From positions 62,001 to 126,000 of the forward strand of contig NZ_FOYL01000013.1 of the NCBI RefSeq assembly GCF_900115955.1: DNA of 64,000 nucleotides. The letters run 5' to 3'. The notes beneath the pieces are model-generated. The model saw only the letters and a list, made by a program, of their open reading frames with translations. It was not told the origin of the DNA and made no database searches. A program made the translations under genes and the position numbers. Below, one piece after another: positions 33,161 to 43,020 of this stretch. The stretch comes from Lentzea waywayandensis (GTDB taxonomy: Bacteria > Actinomycetota > Actinomycetes > Mycobacteriales > Pseudonocardiaceae). Positions within the stretch are counted from its first letter, which is position 1, and each line of letters starts with the position of its first letter.

Positions 33161-36100
33161 GTGACGAGACGTGCACTTGCGGTGATCATCACCGCTGCCC
33201 TGCTTGCGCCCGTTTCCCCCGCTCACGCCGACGTCGACAGACGCATCGAGACCGAACGGACCGAGAGACCCGTCGCTCCCGGCGTCACCCTCAGCTCGTT
33301 CGACTGGTACGAGGCCGACGGGTGGGTCCGCGGGGACGCGCTGGCCGTCGACCTCACGAAAGCTCAGGTCGGGTACGTCGATCCCGGCACCGTGTCGCAG
33401 GCGGCGCCGCTCTCACGGCAGACGTCGAGAGCGGTCGCGGCGATCAACGGCGACTTCTTCGACATCAACAACTCCAACGCTCCCGAAGGCGTCGGCGTCC
33501 AGGACGGCCGGCTGCGCAAGTCCGGCGAGGGCAGGGCCGTGGGCATCGACGCGGCCGGTGTCGGCAGCGTGATGGAGACCTTCTTCGAAGGCACGCTCAA
33601 CGGCACGCACGAGCTGACGCAGCTCAACAGCGCGCGGATCGACGTTGACGGGATCGGCGTCTTCAACCCGTTGTGGGGCACGTACAGCAGAGCGCGCGCG
33701 ACGCAAGGTGCGGCCAACACGGCCGAGGTGATCGTCAAGGACGACGTCGTCCAGTCCGCGGGGAGCCCGAGCGCGACGCCCGTCGAGGGGTACGCGCTGG
33801 TCGGCCGGGACAAAGGCGCGGACGTGCTCAAAACCCTCAAGCCGGGCGACCGCGCGGACATCGCCTACCGCAGCCGCACCAGCAACGGCAGCGAGCCGAG
33901 GACGGCCATCGGCGGACGCCAACTCCTGGTCAAGGACGGCAAGAACGTCGCTCCGGCCGACCCTCTGCACCCGCGCACGGCGGTCGGGTTCTCCGCGGAC
34001 GGCAAGAAGATGACGATGCTGACCGTCGACGGGCGGCAGGGCGCCCACCTCCAGGGACTCGACCTCCAGGACCTCGCCGACGCGATGATCGAACTCGGCG
34101 CGCACAACGCCCTCAACCTCGACGGCGGCGGCTCGTCGACCATGCTCGCCCGCGAACCCGGCACCACCGAACTCAAGGTCGTCAACACGCCCTCGGACGG
34201 CGGCGAACGCCCGATCCCGAACGGCCTCGCGCTCTACGCCCCGGCCGGCACCGGCCGGCTCACCGGCTTCGACGTGCAGACCGCGAGCACCCGCGTCTTC
34301 CCCGGCATGACCCGCAGGATGACCGTGCGCGGCCACGACGAGACGTTCGGACCGGCCACGAACAACGAGCACGTCACGCGCGCGACGGGCGGGTGGGCGA
34401 TCGGCGACACCTTCCACGCGGCACCACACGGCGGACCGGCGTCGTTCACCGCCTTCCGCGGCCTCACGACGAAGACCGCGATGCTCACCGTGCTGGGCAA
34501 GCTCACCAGGCTCGCACCGGAGAGCCCCCGGATCAGCCTGAGCGAGAACGAGAGCAAGCCGTTGCGCGTCAACGGTTTCGACGCGAAGGGTTTCAGCGCG
34601 CCGATCGAACGGGCCGACCTCGACCTCAGCTACGACCGGAGCGTCATCGAGGTCACCCCGGACCTGCGGATCAAGGCGCTGAAGACCGGCGCCACGACGA
34701 TCAGGGCGCGGTCCCAGGGCAAGGAGACGCGGACGGCGGTCACGGTCGGCGTGCACGACCAGCCGCTCGCCGCGTTCGACGACGCTCCACAGTGGACCTT
34801 CGGGTCGGCGCGTGCGACCGGCAAGGTGGAACCGGAGCCGAACGGCCACACCGGTGCGGGACTGAGGCTGAGCTACGACTTCACGCAGTCGACCGGCACG
34901 CGCACCGCCTACGCGGTCCCGCCGAAGCCGATCCAGGTCGACGGGCAACCCCTGTCGCTCGCCGCCTGGGTCAGCGGCAGCGGCCAGGGCGAGTGGACGG
35001 CGTTCACCGTCACGGACTCGACAGGACAGTCGCGGTCGCTCTACGGCCCCTACGTCACCTGGCACGGCTGGCGGCAGATCGAGGTCGCGGTGCCGCCGGA
35101 GCTCAAGTTCCCGGTCCAGGTCACGAGGTTCTACACGATCGAGACCAAGGCCGACCGGTCGTACAAGGGTGAGGTGATCGTCGACGACATCGTGGCGAGA
35201 GTGCCTCCGGCGGTCACCCTGCCACCCGCCCCGGACCTGCGCGAGGACGTGATCGGCCCGGCGGAGGGCTGGAAGTTCGCGGTCATGTCCGACGCCCAGT
35301 TCGTGGCCCGCAACCCGGACAGCGACCTCGTCCGGTCCGCCCGCCGCACGCTCAGGGAGATCAGGAACTCCGGCGCGGAGTTCGTCGTGATCAACGGTGA
35401 CTTCGTCGACGAGGCGTCCCCGGAGGACCTGAAGCTCGCGCGCAGGGTTCTGACCGAGGAGCTGGCAGACTTCCCCTGGTACTACGTGCCGGGCAACCAC
35501 GAGATCATGGGGCCGGGCACGATCGACGGCTTCCGCCGCGAGTTCGGCGTCACCCACCGCACGTTCGACCACAGGGGCACCAGGTTCGTTCTGCTCGACT
35601 CGTCGACCGGGACGATCCGGGGCGGCGGCTTCGAGCAGATGGAGATGCTCCGGAACGCGTTGCAGACCGCCGAAGGCCAAGCCGTCGTGATGATGCACCA
35701 CCCGCCGCGCGATCCCACGCCCGCGCGCACGAGCCAGCTCGCCGACCGGCTGGAAGCCTCCTACTTCGAGCGGCTGTTGTCCGAACGAGACAAACCCACG
35801 GCGTTCATCGGCGGGCACGTCGGCGGGTTCTTCGCGTCCACTGTGGACGGCGTGCCGTTCGTGATCAACGGCAACTCCGGCAAGGCACCCGCGGAGGCGG
35901 GCGGGTTCACCGGCTGGACGCTCGTAGGTGTCTCCGGAAACAGCGTCAAAGCCGAGATCCGGCCTCATGTGGACGCACTCCAGGTGCACGTTCCGTCCAC
36001 CCTGCGCTCCGGTGCCACGGAAACGGTTGCGGCGACGGTGAAACAGGGATCCCGGTCGGTGCCGGTGCGGTATCCGATGGGCGCGGTGTGGGAAGGGTCA

Positions 36101-36274
36101 CCTGGTCTGCACGTGGGCGCGGCGGACGGTATCCGGCCCTGGCACGTGGCTTGGCTCGAATCGGACACCGGTGTCCTCACCGGAATAAGGCCTGGTCAGG
36201 TCAAGATGTCGGTCACGGTGAACGGCGTGACGAGCAGCGCGGACCTGCGTGTGAACCTGCGAGAGGCGGCTTGA
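33161..36274 (+). CDS. Secreted phosphodiester glycosidase / metallophosphoesterase multidomain protein
   Basis: 1037 residues from GTG 33161. Signal peptide 1-23 (ALAVIITAALLAPVSPAHA). Residues about 75-375 form a phosphodiester glycosidase (NAGPA-like) domain with AAINGDFFDINN, TAVGFSADGKKMTMLTVDGR and HNALNLDGGGSSTMLA. Beta-rich linker domains follow (about 375-690), with Ig-like and carbohydrate-binding-like stretches. A calcineurin-type metallophosphoesterase lies at about 705-920 (VINGDFVDE, YYVPGNHEIMG, VMMHHPPRD, IGGHVGGFF). Predicted to cleave sugar-phosphodiester polymers outside the cell, perhaps wall teichoic or capsule material; the substrate is inferred. Confidence 0.85.
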   Translation: MTRRALAVIITAALLAPVSPAHADVDRRIETERTERPVAPGVTLSSFDWYEADGWVRGDALAVDLTKAQVGYVDPGTVSQAAPLSRQTSRAVAAINGDFFDINNSNAPEGVGVQDGRLRKSGEGRAVGIDAAGVGSVMETFFEGTLNGTHELTQLNSARIDVDGIGVFNPLWGTYSRARATQGAANTAEVIVKDDVVQSAGSPSATPVEGYALVGRDKGADVLKTLKPGDRADIAYRSRTSNGSEPRTAIGGRQLLVKDGKNVAPADPLHPRTAVGFSADGKKMTMLTVDGRQGAHLQGLDLQDLADAMIELGAHNALNLDGGGSSTMLAREPGTTELKVVNTPSDGGERPIPNGLALYAPAGTGRLTGFDVQTASTRVFPGMTRRMTVRGHDETFGPATNNEHVTRATGGWAIGDTFHAAPHGGPASFTAFRGLTTKTAMLTVLGKLTRLAPESPRISLSENESKPLRVNGFDAKGFSAPIERADLDLSYDRSVIEVTPDLRIKALKTGATTIRARSQGKETRTAVTVGVHDQPLAAFDDAPQWTFGSARATGKVEPEPNGHTGAGLRLSYDFTQSTGTRTAYAVPPKPIQVDGQPLSLAAWVSGSGQGEWTAFTVTDSTGQSRSLYGPYVTWHGWRQIEVAVPPELKFPVQVTRFYTIETKADRSYKGEVIVDDIVARVPPAVTLPPAPDLREDVIGPAEGWKFAVMSDAQFVARNPDSDLVRSARRTLREIRNSGAEFVVINGDFVDEASPEDLKLARRVLTEELADFPWYYVPGNHEIMGPGTIDGFRREFGVTHRTFDHRGTRFVLLDSSTGTIRGGGFEQMEMLRNALQTAEGQAVVMMHHPPRDPTPARTSQLADRLEASYFERLLSERDKPTAFIGGHVGGFFASTVDGVPFVINGNSGKAPAEAGGFTGWTLVGVSGNSVKAEIRPHVDALQVHVPSTLRSGATETVAATVKQGSRSVPVRYPMGAVWEGSPGLHVGAADGIRPWHVAWLESDTGVLTGIRPGQVKMSVTVNGVTSSADLRVNLREAA

Positions 36275-36322
36275 CCTGGTCTGAGTGAGTGCGGTGTGAG
36301 GCGGTGAGGGAAGATACTCCCC

Positions 36323-38005
36323 ATGACCACCGCCGACAACGGTTCCGCCGACAACGGTTTCGCCGACCTGGGGCTGCGGCCCGACCTCCTCAACGCCCTC
36401 AACGCGCTGGGCTACGAGGAGCCGACGCCGATCCAGAGCGAAGCGATCCCGCCGTTGCTCGCGGGTAACGACCTGCTGGGCCAGGCGGCCACGGGCACGG
36501 GCAAGACGGCGGCGTTCGCGCTCCCGCTGCTCGAGCGCATCGCCGACAGGATCGGCAAGGGCGAGAAGCCGCTGGCCCTCGTGCTCGCGCCGACCCGTGA
36601 GCTGGCCGTGCAGGTGTCGGAGGCGGTCCACCGCTACGGACGCCACATGGGCGCACGCGTCCTCCCCATCTACGGCGGCCAGCCCATCGGCCGCCAGCTG
36701 CGCGAGCTGTCCCGCGGCGTCGACGTGGTGGTCGCGACCCCGGGCCGCGCGATCGACCATCTCCAGCGCGGCACGTTGCAGCTGGGCGACCTCCGGGTCG
36801 TCGTGCTCGACGAGGCCGACGAGATGCTCGACATGGGCTTCGCGGAGGACATCGACGCGATCCTGAGCGAGACGCCCGCCGAACGGCAGACCGTGCTGTT
36901 CTCGGCCACGATGCCGCCGCGCATCGACCGCATGGCCAAGAGCCACCTCCGCTCGCCGGTGCTGATCCAGATCGAGCGCGAGAAGACGGAGCCGGGCGAG
37001 GCCCCGCGCGTCCGGCAGACCGCGTACCTGGTGCGCCGCGAGCACAAGCCCGCAGCGCTGGGCCGCGTGCTGGACGTCGAGTCGCCGACCGCCGCCGTCG
37101 TCTTCTGCCGCACCCGCGACGAGGTCGACCAGCTCACCGAGACGCTCAACGGCCGCGGCTACCGCGCCGAGTCGCTGCACGGCGGCATCAGCCAGGAGCA
37201 GCGCGACCGCGTCATGTCGCGCCTGCGTTCCGGCACCGCCGACCTGCTGGTGGCCACCGACGTCGCCGCCCGTGGCCTCGACATCGAGCAGCTCACGCAC
37301 GTCGTGAACTACAACGTGCCGTCCGCCCCCGAGGCGTACACGCACCGCATCGGCCGCGTGGGCCGCGCCGGCCGTGAGGGCGTCGCGATCACCCTGGTCG
37401 AGCCGCGCGAGAACTCGATGCTCAAGACGATCGAGCGCGTCACCAAGACCAAGATCCCGGTCGAGAAGGTCCCGACGGTCGCCGACCTGCGCGCCCGCCA
37501 GCTGGAGCTGACCCGCTCGTCGCTGCACGAGTCGCTGCTGGAAGACGACCTCTCACGCTTCCGCGTCGTGGTCGAGACCCTGGCGGACGAGTTCGACGTC
37601 ATGGAGATCGCGCTCGCCGCGGTCAAGCTCGCGCACGAGGCCTCCGGTGCCGCCGCCGACGAGGAGGAGATCCCGGAGGTCCGCCCCCGCGAGGACCGTC
37701 CGCGCCGCGACGGCGTCGGCGCCCCCTCCGGCCCGCGCCGCGAACGCCGTGGCCCGACCGAGGGCATGACCAGGCTGTTCCTGGGTGCCGGCCGCTCGTC
37801 GGGCATCCGGCCGCAGGACATCGTCGGCGCCCTCACCGGCGAGACGAACCTGAAGGGCCGCGACATCGGCGCCATCGAGATCGCCGACCGGTTCTCGCTG
37901 GTCGAGGTGCCGGGCACGGCCGCGAACGACGTGATCGAGCAGCTGCGCGACGCCACGATCAAGGGCAAGCGCGTGACGATCCGCCGCGAGCGCCAGCCCC
38001 GCTAG
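36323..38005 (+). CDS. DEAD-box ATP-dependent RNA helicase (DeaD/CsdA-like)
   Basis: 560 residues. Q motif (LNALGYEEPTPIQSEAI), motif I AATGTGKT, Ia APTRELA, II DEAD (VVLDEADEMLDMGF), III SAT, IV VVFCRTRDE, V TDVAARGLD and VI HRIGRVGRAG are all present. A low-complexity charged linker (about 445-485, EEEIPEVRPREDRPRR) leads to a C-terminal DbpA-type RNA-binding domain (MTRLFLGAGRSSGIRPQDIV). Domain order matches DeaD/CsdA helicases that remodel ribosomal or structured RNA, often in cold stress. Confidence 0.95.
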   Translation: MTTADNGSADNGFADLGLRPDLLNALNALGYEEPTPIQSEAIPPLLAGNDLLGQAATGTGKTAAFALPLLERIADRIGKGEKPLALVLAPTRELAVQVSEAVHRYGRHMGARVLPIYGGQPIGRQLRELSRGVDVVVATPGRAIDHLQRGTLQLGDLRVVVLDEADEMLDMGFAEDIDAILSETPAERQTVLFSATMPPRIDRMAKSHLRSPVLIQIEREKTEPGEAPRVRQTAYLVRREHKPAALGRVLDVESPTAAVVFCRTRDEVDQLTETLNGRGYRAESLHGGISQEQRDRVMSRLRSGTADLLVATDVAARGLDIEQLTHVVNYNVPSAPEAYTHRIGRVGRAGREGVAITLVEPRENSMLKTIERVTKTKIPVEKVPTVADLRARQLELTRSSLHESLLEDDLSRFRVVVETLADEFDVMEIALAAVKLAHEASGAAADEEEIPEVRPREDRPRRDGVGAPSGPRRERRGPTEGMTRLFLGAGRSSGIRPQDIVGALTGETNLKGRDIGAIEIADRFSLVEVPGTAANDVIEQLRDATIKGKRVTIRRERQPR

Positions 38006-38019
38006 TAGTACTGTCGAAG

Positions 38020-38050
38020 CAGCCCCTCCGGACGAGTTCCGGAGGGGCTG
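38020..38050 (+). terminator. Terminator after the helicase
   Basis: A perfect 13-bp stem (CAGCCCCTCCGGA / TCCGGAGGGGCTG) with a CGAGT loop, followed by TTCTCG, 15 bases after the stop. Confidence 0.8.
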
Positions 38051-38085
38051 TTCTCGTACCGGACAGAACACCGCCTGGGGGCACC

Positions 38086-38622
38086 GTGAACTACCACTAC
38101 TTCGCCCGCGTCAACTCGTCGCACCCGTCTGTGGACGAACCGTCCATCGTCTGTCGCCAGTGGACGGACGAAGAGGGCCGTGCGCACGAGGAGGAGTACA
38201 CGCAGAACCTCAGGTGGGAGGCCTGCAACACCGTGCACCTCGTTCGCAGCGGCAAGATGGACGGCGAGATCCATCCGGTCACCGAAGAGGCCGCCCGGCG
38301 GTTCGAGGAGCTCCAGGCGGCTCGCGTCCGGAGCTACGAACCCGCCGACGGCCAGTACTTCTACTCCCTGGTCGTGACCAGCCTCCACCCGGTGGAGAGT
38401 CCTCGCGCGCTCCTGCGGACCTGGCTCAGTCCCCAGGGCTACTCGATGGAGCAGGTCTGGACGCCGACGGCCGGCTGGCTGAAAAGCATCTACATGTACG
38501 AGCTCGCCAACGACCACCTCGACGGTGAGGCTTTGGGCATCGCGGAGGAGGAGGTCGAGCGGTACAAGGAGATCGCCCGACAGAACTACCTCGGGGTCAC
38601 CGGCGGGACCGAGGACCGCTAG
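38086..38622 (+). CDS. Hypothetical cytoplasmic protein
   Basis: 178 residues from GTG 38086 (start MNYHYFARVNSSHPS). Rich in charged and aromatic residues, with no signal peptide, membrane segment or cysteine cluster. Segments such as YSLVVTSLHPVESPRALLRT and AEEEVERYKEIARQNYLG are ordinary alpha/beta. It has clear third-position GC bias, so it is a real gene. I do not recognise the family. It converges with the methyltransferase gene at 38627. Confidence 0.7.
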   Translation: MNYHYFARVNSSHPSVDEPSIVCRQWTDEEGRAHEEEYTQNLRWEACNTVHLVRSGKMDGEIHPVTEEAARRFEELQAARVRSYEPADGQYFYSLVVTSLHPVESPRALLRTWLSPQGYSMEQVWTPTAGWLKSIYMYELANDHLDGEALGIAEEEVERYKEIARQNYLGVTGGTEDR

Positions 38623-38626
38623 GAGC

Positions 38627-39364
38627 TCACGGCTTCCGGGCCTCGACCAGGAACCGCGTGGAGGTGCAGACGAACTCGCCGTGCTCCCGGATGTGCTCGT
38701 GCATGGCCCGAAGCCGGTCCCGATACCCCTCCACGGTGAACCCCGGCACGGTCCACAGCACCTTCCGCAGGAAGTGCACCACCGCGCCGACGTCGAAGAA
38801 GGCCACCCGCAACGCCGCCGGTTCCAGCCGGAGCACCTCCAGCCCGGCGGCTTCGGCCTCGGCGCGGGCACGTTCGGTGCCTCGGGCCTCGCTCACCGGC
38901 TGCGGTCCCATCATGAAGTCCGTGAGCCCCGAATTCGTGCCCGCACCGATCTGCTGCGAGAAGTAGGTCCCGCCGGGCCGCAGGACCCGCCCGATCTCCC
39001 GCCACGGCGTCACCACCGGGTGCCGGCTGATCACGAGATCGAACGACGAGGACCGGAACGGCAACGGACCGTCGTCGGGCGCCTGCACGACGAGCGGCAG
39101 GTTCTTCGACGCCACCAGGGCGTTCGGGGGCCACGACTCGGTGGCGGCCATCAGCGGCGGCAGCACCGAAGCGGACGCGGTGACCTCTCCCCCGCCGGTC
39201 TGCAGGTCCAGCGCCGACGAGACGGCCGCGAGCCGCGACGCGATCAACCCGGCGTAACCCCACGGCGGGCGTTCCTCGGTGGCCCGGCCCTCGAACCACG
39301 AGAAGTCCCAGCCCTCCAGCGGCACGGCCGCGCCCTCGGCCACCAGCTCCTCGAAAGTCCCCAT
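38627..39364 (-). CDS. SAM-dependent methyltransferase (class I)
   Basis: 245 residues from ATG 39364 (MGTFEELVAEGAAVPL). The Rossmann core is recognisable: VSSALDLQTGGGEVTASAS (motif I, Asp-x-Gln-x-Gly-Gly-Gly), FRSSSFDLVISRHPVV and IGRVLRPGGTYFSQQIGA (post-motif). The C-terminal half carries a substrate region (VVHFLRKVLWTVPGFTVEGY). Related proteins are annotated as small-molecule methyltransferases. Motif I departs slightly from GxGxG. Downstream of, and separated by a terminator from, the subtilase gene. Confidence 0.82.
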   Translation of the reverse strand: MGTFEELVAEGAAVPLEGWDFSWFEGRATEERPPWGYAGLIASRLAAVSSALDLQTGGGEVTASASVLPPLMAATESWPPNALVASKNLPLVVQAPDDGPLPFRSSSFDLVISRHPVVTPWREIGRVLRPGGTYFSQQIGAGTNSGLTDFMMGPQPVSEARGTERARAEAEAAGLEVLRLEPAALRVAFFDVGAVVHFLRKVLWTVPGFTVEGYRDRLRAMHEHIREHGEFVCTSTRFLVEARKP

Positions 39365-39410
39365 GGACCCACATGCCACCACAGCGGCACCGAACCGGCC
39401 ACCGAGAAAA

Positions 39411-39482
39411 TGCGGCACCTGCCCCGGGCGCAGAGACGCCGCGTCCCTGGATCGTCTCGCGCACGGCGGGGCAGGTGCCGCA
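39411..39482 (-). terminator. Terminator for the subtilase gene
   Basis: A perfect 16-bp outer stem (TGCGGCACCTGCCCCG and complement) enclosing a second stem (GAGACG / CGTCTC). On the minus strand it is followed by TTTTCTC, the right polarity for the gene ending at 39555. Confidence 0.75.
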
Positions 39483-39554
39483 GGGGGTTATAACGACCGA
39501 ACGGCCGCGTGGTTACGCCCTACAGACGCAATACACACGACCGTTCGGCCTATT

Positions 39555-42500
39555 TCAGCGCAGGCGATAGGCCCGCAGCACCGTTTGGTCGACGGTGTTG
39601 CCGTCCGTGTCGGAAGCCACCACGCGCAACGACACGAACCCACCCGCCGCTCCACCGGCCGGTACCAGCGACTTCACCGGCACCCAGGTGACCCCGTCGT
39701 CGAACGACGCGTACGCCTGCAGTGAGCGCAACGAGGCGTTGCCCGCGCCCGCCTGACGCGACGCGGTGAACTTCGCCGGCATCGGCGCACCGGCCTTCCA
39801 GCTGTTGCGCAGGTCGACCGGCAGCGAGTAGTCGACCTCCAGCAACGGCAACTTGCCGTCGGCGGCGCCGGAGAACTCCCACGTCGTCTTCACGCTCGTC
39901 GACAACGCCAGCGTCTCGCGGGAGGCGTCCAGCAGGAGCTTGTACCGGCCGTCGCGGGCGGGGGCGTGGAACGAGCCCTGCCGGACGTCGGACCAGCCCT
40001 GCGCGACGCCGTTGTGCTGGAGTTCGAGCGTTCCCCAGCCGCCGCGGTGCCAGTTCTCCACCCAGGTCGAACCGCCGAACGGCGAGATCCTGGAGTTGAT
40101 CAGGTCGCCCGACCGTTCGACGCCACCGCCGTCCGCCCACGTCACGAGCGGCGAACCGCCGAGCCGGGGTGACGTGACCGCGCGGAGGTTGGTCCGCTCG
40201 TACTTCCTGCCCGCCTGGTAGGTCATCGGTGCGAGGTCGGCCCACGAGGTCGTGTCCGGGTCGTCGCCGGCACCGGAGCTGCGTCCGTCGAAGCCCTCCT
40301 GGTACCAGGTGCCCGGCGTGAAGTACTCGGTGCGCTGCGCGGGAGCTGAGATCCGTTCGTCCAGCACGTCGCCGAGAGTGCCGTTGACGACCGGGGAGTT
40401 CCGTTCCAGGACGGAGCCGTCCGCGCCGGACGTGTGGTAGCGCGCCTTGACCTCGGCGAGGTCCGAGTGCCGGATCTTCCTGGTGCCGGCCGGCAACGCG
40501 CCCTTGTCCCGCAGGAACAACGTGTACGAGACCGGCGAACCCGCGATGGCCCGCAACGTCAGCTTCGCCGGTGTGGTGGTCACGTGGTGTTCCGCCACGG
40601 TAATCACCGGAATCGCCGTCTGCTGGTCGTAGCCGAACGGCACCGGCCCCGCCCACAGCACGGCGACCGCTCCGGCGTCCTTCATCTCCTGGGCGACGGC
40701 GTAGGGGTCCTCGCCCGCCTGACGGACCAGGGCGAGCTTGCCGCGCACGTCGGCGCCGCGTTCGGCCACGTCGAGCTTGTGCTCACCCGGCGGCAGGTAC
40801 TTGCTGCCTTCGTAGTACCGCACGGGGAACCCGCCGGGAACCGAGACCAGCGGCTGTCCGCCCTTGAGCCCGGAGTCGTAGGTCAGTTCGGGCAGCGGCG
40901 CCCCGAACGACAGGCCGTACAACGGAACCCGGCCGTCGACGATGCTGGCGACACCGCTGATCTTGCCGGGCTTGAACGGCACCGCGAGCGTGGCGTCGCG
41001 GTACCAGACCACCGAGTCGCGTTCGGGCAGCTCGACGCTGATCTGCTTGCCCTGCCTGGCATCCAGCGCGACGGACACGTCCGCGTTCAGCGAGACGCGG
41101 CCCGCCACCTCGGTCGCGGAGACCGGCGTGAACCAGGCGTAGTTCGGCGTCAGCTCGTCGATGCGGCCGATCACCGCGTAGTCCGCGACCGGCAGCCGGG
41201 ACGTTCCGACGCCGTCCACGATGGAGAGCACCGACGCTTCCTGCGTCGACATGTTGACCACGACGACGAACTCGCTCGGGACCGGCTTGCCGTCGCGTCC
41301 GGTCATCGACACCTTCAGTTCGTGCCGTTCCTCCTGCACGTACGCGCCGACGGCGGTCGTCACGGAGACACCCTCAGCAGAAGCCTTGAGGTGCCCGAAG
41401 AACGTGCCGTTGCCCTTGCGCGGATCCAGCACGACGTCGACCGCGGCGCTGCCCTGAGCCGGCACGGTCACCGACGCCGGTACCGCGAAGTCCGCGCCGA
41501 GGTTGTGCTGCAACGCCAAGGTGAGCGGCTCGGTGCCCGCGTTCGAGTAGGTGATCGTCTTGGTGAACGTCTTGGTGTGTGGCCATTGCAGCAGCCCGAA
41601 CGACAGGCTGCCCACCGACGCCCGGACCTGCTGCTTCACCGCGCGTTCGACGTCGAGCAGACCGGTGCCGACGCTCGTGGGAGAGTCCGCGACCGGTTTG
41701 GCCGTCGCCATCAGAGCGGCCTTGAGCTCGGCGGCCTTCCAGGTCGGGTTGCGCTGCGCGAGGACCGCGGCGGCACCGGCCACGTGCGGCGTCGCCATCG
41801 ACGTACCGGTCAGCTTCGCGTGCAGGTCGTCGACCGCGTGGTCCCACAACGTGTTCTCGGCGCGTGCGGCCACGATGTCCGTGCCCGGCGCCGCGATGTC
41901 CGGCTTGACCGCGTAGTCGTTGATCCGCGGACCGCGCGACGACCACTCCTGCAGCGCGCCCTGCTTGGTCATGTTCGCCACGGCCAGTGCCGCGTCGGCC
42001 GCCGCCGGTCCGGAGACCTGCCGCCGGGTGCCGTAGTTGCCCGCCGCGATCACGAACAGCGCGCCGGTCTCGGCGGTCAGCTCGTTCACCTTGAGCGACA
42101 ACGGGTCCGTGCCGTCGGACTGGTCGCCGCCCAGCGACATGTTGACGACCTCGGCCTTGACGTCGCGCGCCGCCCACTCCATGCCGGCGATCACCGCGCT
42201 GTCGAAGCAGTACTCGGCCTCACAGACCCGGCCCACCGCGAGCGAGGCGCCCTTCGCGACGCCGACGTACTGGCTGCCGCGCCCCGCGACCGTGGCCGCG
42301 ACGTGCGTGCCGTGCCCGACGTTGTCCTGGATGCCCGCCGGGGTGAAGTCCTTGGACACCGAGACGACGCCCGCGAGTTCCGGGTGCTTCTGGTCGTAAC
42401 CCGTGTCGAGGACCGCGACCGTGACGCCGGTGCCGTCGAACCCGGCCTGCCACGCACCGGGCGCCCCCACCATGGGAACGCTCTCGGTCAGCGAGAGCTT

Positions 42501-42956
42501 CGACTTGCCGTCGAGCCACAGCTTCTCGGCACGCGACGTGCTGGTGCGCCGCGCCGTCCACTGCTGCGCCGCGTCCTTCTTCTGCACCGCGCCGGCCGCA
42601 CGGAAACCGTTGTTCAGCAACGGAATCCGGTCGATCTTGTCGTCGGTGTACCCGTAGCCGTGCAGCGAGGTGACGTCGAAGAAGCGCTTGTCGACGCGAT
42701 CCTGCCCCACCGCGTCGACCGCGTCCGCCGGCACCACGTACTGGTGGTCGTTCTGGACGTACTGGGCGAACTGCATGCCGGGCCGACCCTCGACCCTGAC
42801 GAGTTCCCCGCGCTCGTTGACCACGACCTTGTCACCGCTGATCAGCGTGATGGTCGAGGTCTGCTGAGCTCTCAACGGTTCCGCCTGCGCCGTCGCCGCC
42901 GGGCTGAGCAGCCCGGCGGCGAGAGCGGCGATCACCGAACATCGTGCAAGACGCAC
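39555..42956 (-). CDS. Large secreted subtilisin-family (S8) serine protease
   Basis: 1133 residues from GTG 42956, selected because GGGGAGGA lies 4-5 bases upstream and a signal peptide follows (CSVIAALAAGLLSPAATAQA). An inhibitor-I9-like pro-region spans about 35-145. The catalytic domain has Asp in VAVLDTGYD, His in GHGTHVAATVAG, and Ser in LTGTSMATPHVAGAA. The C-terminal 600 residues contain beta-rich domains and a PA-like segment. Such large S8 proteases are secreted by actinomycetes for protein degradation or processing. Monocistronic with its own terminator. Confidence 0.93.
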   Translation of the reverse strand: MRLARCSVIAALAAGLLSPAATAQAEPLRAQQTSTITLISGDKVVVNERGELVRVEGRPGMQFAQYVQNDHQYVVPADAVDAVGQDRVDKRFFDVTSLHGYGYTDDKIDRIPLLNNGFRAAGAVQKKDAAQQWTARRTSTSRAEKLWLDGKSKLSLTESVPMVGAPGAWQAGFDGTGVTVAVLDTGYDQKHPELAGVVSVSKDFTPAGIQDNVGHGTHVAATVAGRGSQYVGVAKGASLAVGRVCEAEYCFDSAVIAGMEWAARDVKAEVVNMSLGGDQSDGTDPLSLKVNELTAETGALFVIAAGNYGTRRQVSGPAAADAALAVANMTKQGALQEWSSRGPRINDYAVKPDIAAPGTDIVAARAENTLWDHAVDDLHAKLTGTSMATPHVAGAAAVLAQRNPTWKAAELKAALMATAKPVADSPTSVGTGLLDVERAVKQQVRASVGSLSFGLLQWPHTKTFTKTITYSNAGTEPLTLALQHNLGADFAVPASVTVPAQGSAAVDVVLDPRKGNGTFFGHLKASAEGVSVTTAVGAYVQEERHELKVSMTGRDGKPVPSEFVVVVNMSTQEASVLSIVDGVGTSRLPVADYAVIGRIDELTPNYAWFTPVSATEVAGRVSLNADVSVALDARQGKQISVELPERDSVVWYRDATLAVPFKPGKISGVASIVDGRVPLYGLSFGAPLPELTYDSGLKGGQPLVSVPGGFPVRYYEGSKYLPPGEHKLDVAERGADVRGKLALVRQAGEDPYAVAQEMKDAGAVAVLWAGPVPFGYDQQTAIPVITVAEHHVTTTPAKLTLRAIAGSPVSYTLFLRDKGALPAGTRKIRHSDLAEVKARYHTSGADGSVLERNSPVVNGTLGDVLDERISAPAQRTEYFTPGTWYQEGFDGRSSGAGDDPDTTSWADLAPMTYQAGRKYERTNLRAVTSPRLGGSPLVTWADGGGVERSGDLINSRISPFGGSTWVENWHRGGWGTLELQHNGVAQGWSDVRQGSFHAPARDGRYKLLLDASRETLALSTSVKTTWEFSGAADGKLPLLEVDYSLPVDLRNSWKAGAPMPAKFTASRQAGAGNASLRSLQAYASFDDGVTWVPVKSLVPAGGAAGGFVSLRVVASDTDGNTVDQTVLRAYRLR

Positions 42957-43020
42957 GTGTCCTCCCCTGGGTGTGAACCTCTCCACCCAGGGAGACTCCG
43001 AACTCCGCGTGAAGGTTGCC

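Noticed and set aside
33413..35989. Minus-strand open frame of 858 codons
   Set aside because: Antisense shadow of the phosphodiester glycosidase fusion; composition is non-protein-like and no ribosome site is seen.
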